From NCBI RefSeq assembly GCF_002706795.1, contig NZ_CP017705.1, positions 4,935,501-4,999,500 of the forward strand: DNA of 64,000 nucleotides. The letters are read 5' to 3'. Every line of letters starts with the position of its first letter. Positions within the stretch are counted from its first letter, which is position 1. Below the pieces are notes generated by a model, which saw only the letters and a program-made list of their open reading frames with translations, ran no database searches and was not told where the DNA came from. Source of the stretch: Brevibacillus laterosporus DSM 25 (GTDB taxonomy: Bacteria > Bacillota > Bacilli > Brevibacillales > Brevibacillaceae). The position numbers and the translations under genes were made by a program. This document shows, piece by piece, positions 62,282 to 64,000 of this stretch.

Positions 62282-64000
62282 ACGCTGTCCCCCCCTGCGC
62301 CACCCGCAATAAAGATAGTGCTAGTTCTTTTCCATCCCGTTCCACATATCCAATACACGAAGGACACCCTGACGCACATGGACATAAGCTAATCATCTCT
62401 TCTGCTTTAGCAAGTATGGTTTCCATCTGGTTATACACCTGTTCGCTAAGACCAATGCCACCTGGATAGCGATCGTAGAAGAATATAGTTGGTTGATTCG
62501 AGTGAACTGCTTTGCGCTGTGAGATCACATGTAAATCTTTCGGATCACACATTACCCATAGAGGGGCAACGTGTTGCAGTACATGTCCAGCCCCAACTAG
62601 CCCAAGCTCTACCTCCTCTTGACCAATCGTTTGTAAAATGGACTCTGGGAAACTAATCCATGCTGCATTCGTATGCAATTCCTCTTCTGGCAAATGTATC
62701 GGTCCTGATCCAATGTTCTCATGGGTCTCGAACTTGATTTTTTTAAAAATCGTTGCCATAGCATTAACAGCTACTTCCCCGTAAGCCAATTCAGTCTCCT
62801 TCTGCTTTCGTGTAGCATCTGACTCTAGTACTTTTAATTGTACCGCCAAATTAGCATCTGTATAATAATCGACCTTAACCTCACGGATAAAAGCCTTTTT
62901 CTCTTCATAATCCAGCTTTTCCACTTGATACTGTACCCCTTGATGCAGATAAATCGCTTCTTCATGTAACAATGTCATTGAACTGAAACGATCCATTTCT
63001 CCAATGACCTTCTCCTGTCCGCGGTCGGTAATGTCGACAATCACCACGTTCTCCTGTGAAGCAGAGCGTAAGCTGATGTTATGGGCTGGGAAAGAATCGT
63101 TCATCCAGAACCACTTTCCTTTGGAGGCGTGCAGAATCTGCTCTTCCGTTAAGAATTCTAGAATTTCTACTATTTCAGCTCGACCAAATGTATCTCCCTT
63201 TGTAAAAGGTAATTCATATGCTGCACACTTGATGTGATCCACGAGAATAATTAGATTGTCAGGATTGATACGAGCTGACTCAGGATTTCGTTCAAAAAAA
63301 TACTCTGGGTGTTGAATAATATATTGGTCAAGCGGTGAAGAACTACCAACCATGACAACAACAGACTCATCTTGGCGACGCCCAGCTCTTCCTGCCTGTT
63401 GCCAGGTACTAGCTACGGAGCCTGGATAACCTGTAATAACACATGCCTGTAATTGTCCAATATCTACTCCTAGCTCTAGTGCATTCGTGCTAACCACCCC
63501 GGCAATATCACCTTGCCGCAATCCACGCTCAATTTGTCGTCGTTGTGACGGTAAATATCCGCCTCTATAGCCTTGGATTGTCTTGGGTCCCAGTTTTTTG
63601 CGGATCAGCTCTTGTAAATAGGTCAAAAGTATCTCCACACGCACACGACTTCTCGCAAATAAAATCGTTTGAATTCCATTTGTCAAAAAAGCGGACGCAA
63701 TGTCTCGAGCTTCTAATGTAGCACTACGACGAATATTTAATTGGTGATTTACAATAGGTGGATTGTAAAATATAAAATGCTTCGTCCCTGTGGGAGCCCC
63801 ATTATTATCTACGAGCTCCATCTGTTCCTCTGTAATCTGTTCTGCTAATTGTAATGGATTGGCAATGGTTGCAGAAGTACAAATAAACTGTGGATGAGAA
63901 CCATAGTATGAGCAAATACGCTTTAAACGTCTTATCACATTAGCAACATGACTCCCAAACACACCACGGTAGGTGTGTAGCTCATCAATTACCACATATT
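62271..64000 (-). CDS. mrfA: MrfA/YprA DEAH-type helicase with C-terminal zinc-binding domain, 5' end outside window
   Basis: Only the C-terminal 575 or so residues are in the window; the frame runs open through the right edge. The first visible motif is motif II (VVIDELH). Motif III-like SATIANP follows, then the second RecA-like lobe with STNALELGVDIG and the arginine-finger segment QQAGRAGRR, and finally a DUF1998-type end with the four-cysteine cluster CPCASGCPSC. This order is that of MrfA (YprA), a DNA helicase that acts with the MrfB nuclease in mitomycin damage repair. The apparent GTG at 63995 is internal, not the true start. Confidence 0.9.
   Translation of the reverse strand, partial: YVVIDELHTYRGVFGSHVANVIRRLKRICSYYGSHPQFICTSATIANPLQLAEQITEEQMELVDNNGAPTGTKHFIFYNPPIVNHQLNIRRSATLEARDIASAFLTNGIQTILFARSRVRVEILLTYLQELIRKKLGPKTIQGYRGGYLPSQRRQIERGLRQGDIAGVVSTNALELGVDIGQLQACVITGYPGSVASTWQQAGRAGRRQDESVVVMVGSSSPLDQYIIQHPEYFFERNPESARINPDNLIILVDHIKCAAYELPFTKGDTFGRAEIVEILEFLTEEQILHASKGKWFWMNDSFPAHNISLRSASQENVVIVDITDRGQEKVIGEMDRFSSMTLLHEEAIYLHQGVQYQVEKLDYEEKKAFIREVKVDYYTDANLAVQLKVLESDATRKQKETELAYGEVAVNAMATIFKKIKFETHENIGSGPIHLPEEELHTNAAWISFPESILQTIGQEEVELGLVGAGHVLQHVAPLWVMCDPKDLHVISQRKAVHSNQPTIFFYDRYPGGIGLSEQVYNQMETILAKAEEMISLCPCASGCPSCIGYVERDGKELALSLLRVAQGGTAFVS

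Noticed and set aside
1-64000. tRNA, rRNA, insertion sequences, prophage or attachment sites
   Set aside because: I looked for cloverleaf-like stretches, transposase-like proteins, terminal inverted repeats with target duplications and integrases, and found none.

Overview
The window is low-GC Firmicute DNA, with AGGAGG-type ribosome-binding sites, frequent TTG starts and Bacillus-type neighbours. It is best explained as a Brevibacillus chromosome, most likely B. laterosporus or a close relative. Its centre is one nonribosomal peptide synthetase (NRPS) operon on the minus strand, about 50 kb from 58.8 kb down to 8.4 kb. In transcription order it holds two fused ABC exporters (57001-58797, 55196-56986), a 12,179-residue NRPS (18113-54652) and a 3,182-residue NRPS ending in a thioesterase (8397-17945).

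Reading the specificity residues of all 12 adenylation domains gives Asn, aromatic (Tyr/Phe), Trp, Orn, Orn, Gly, Orn, Trp, Thr, Ile, Gly, Ser. Epimerization domains lie only in modules 1-4 and 7, the first condensation domain is of the lipo-initiating type, and the line ends in a thioesterase. This is residue for residue the sequence and stereochemistry I recall for brevicidine, the cyclic lipododecapeptide against Gram-negative bacteria known from B. laterosporus (Thr9-Ser12 lactone). The cluster is therefore a known system. Details that may be less described are the split module 10 with a spare condensation-domain remnant, a perfect 15-bp hairpin between the two NRPS genes, a long leader before the giant gene, and a small transcription unit diverging from the transporters.

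Left flank (1-8.2 kb), in order: a truncated YhdH/YhfP-type reductase; a dicarboxylate/amino-acid symporter; a formate-dehydrogenase-like molybdoenzyme with its DUF1641 partner, behind a leader that looks like an attenuator; and, divergently, a ribbon-helix-helix/AT-hook regulator co-transcribed with a 14-TM drug-efflux MFS protein. A 13-bp repeat occurs in both the regulator's promoter and the dehydrogenase leader, which suggests shared control. Right flank (59-64 kb): a 19-codon ORF with its own promoter and terminator, a small membrane protein, a GNAT acetyltransferase, a DinB-family protein, and the MrfB/MrfA DNA-repair pair, with MrfA cut by the window edge.

I see no tRNA, rRNA, CRISPR, insertion sequence or prophage. 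There is no MbtH protein, phosphopantetheinyl transferase, acyl-CoA ligase, type II thioesterase or dedicated regulator beside the NRPS genes, so these activities must come from elsewhere in the genome.
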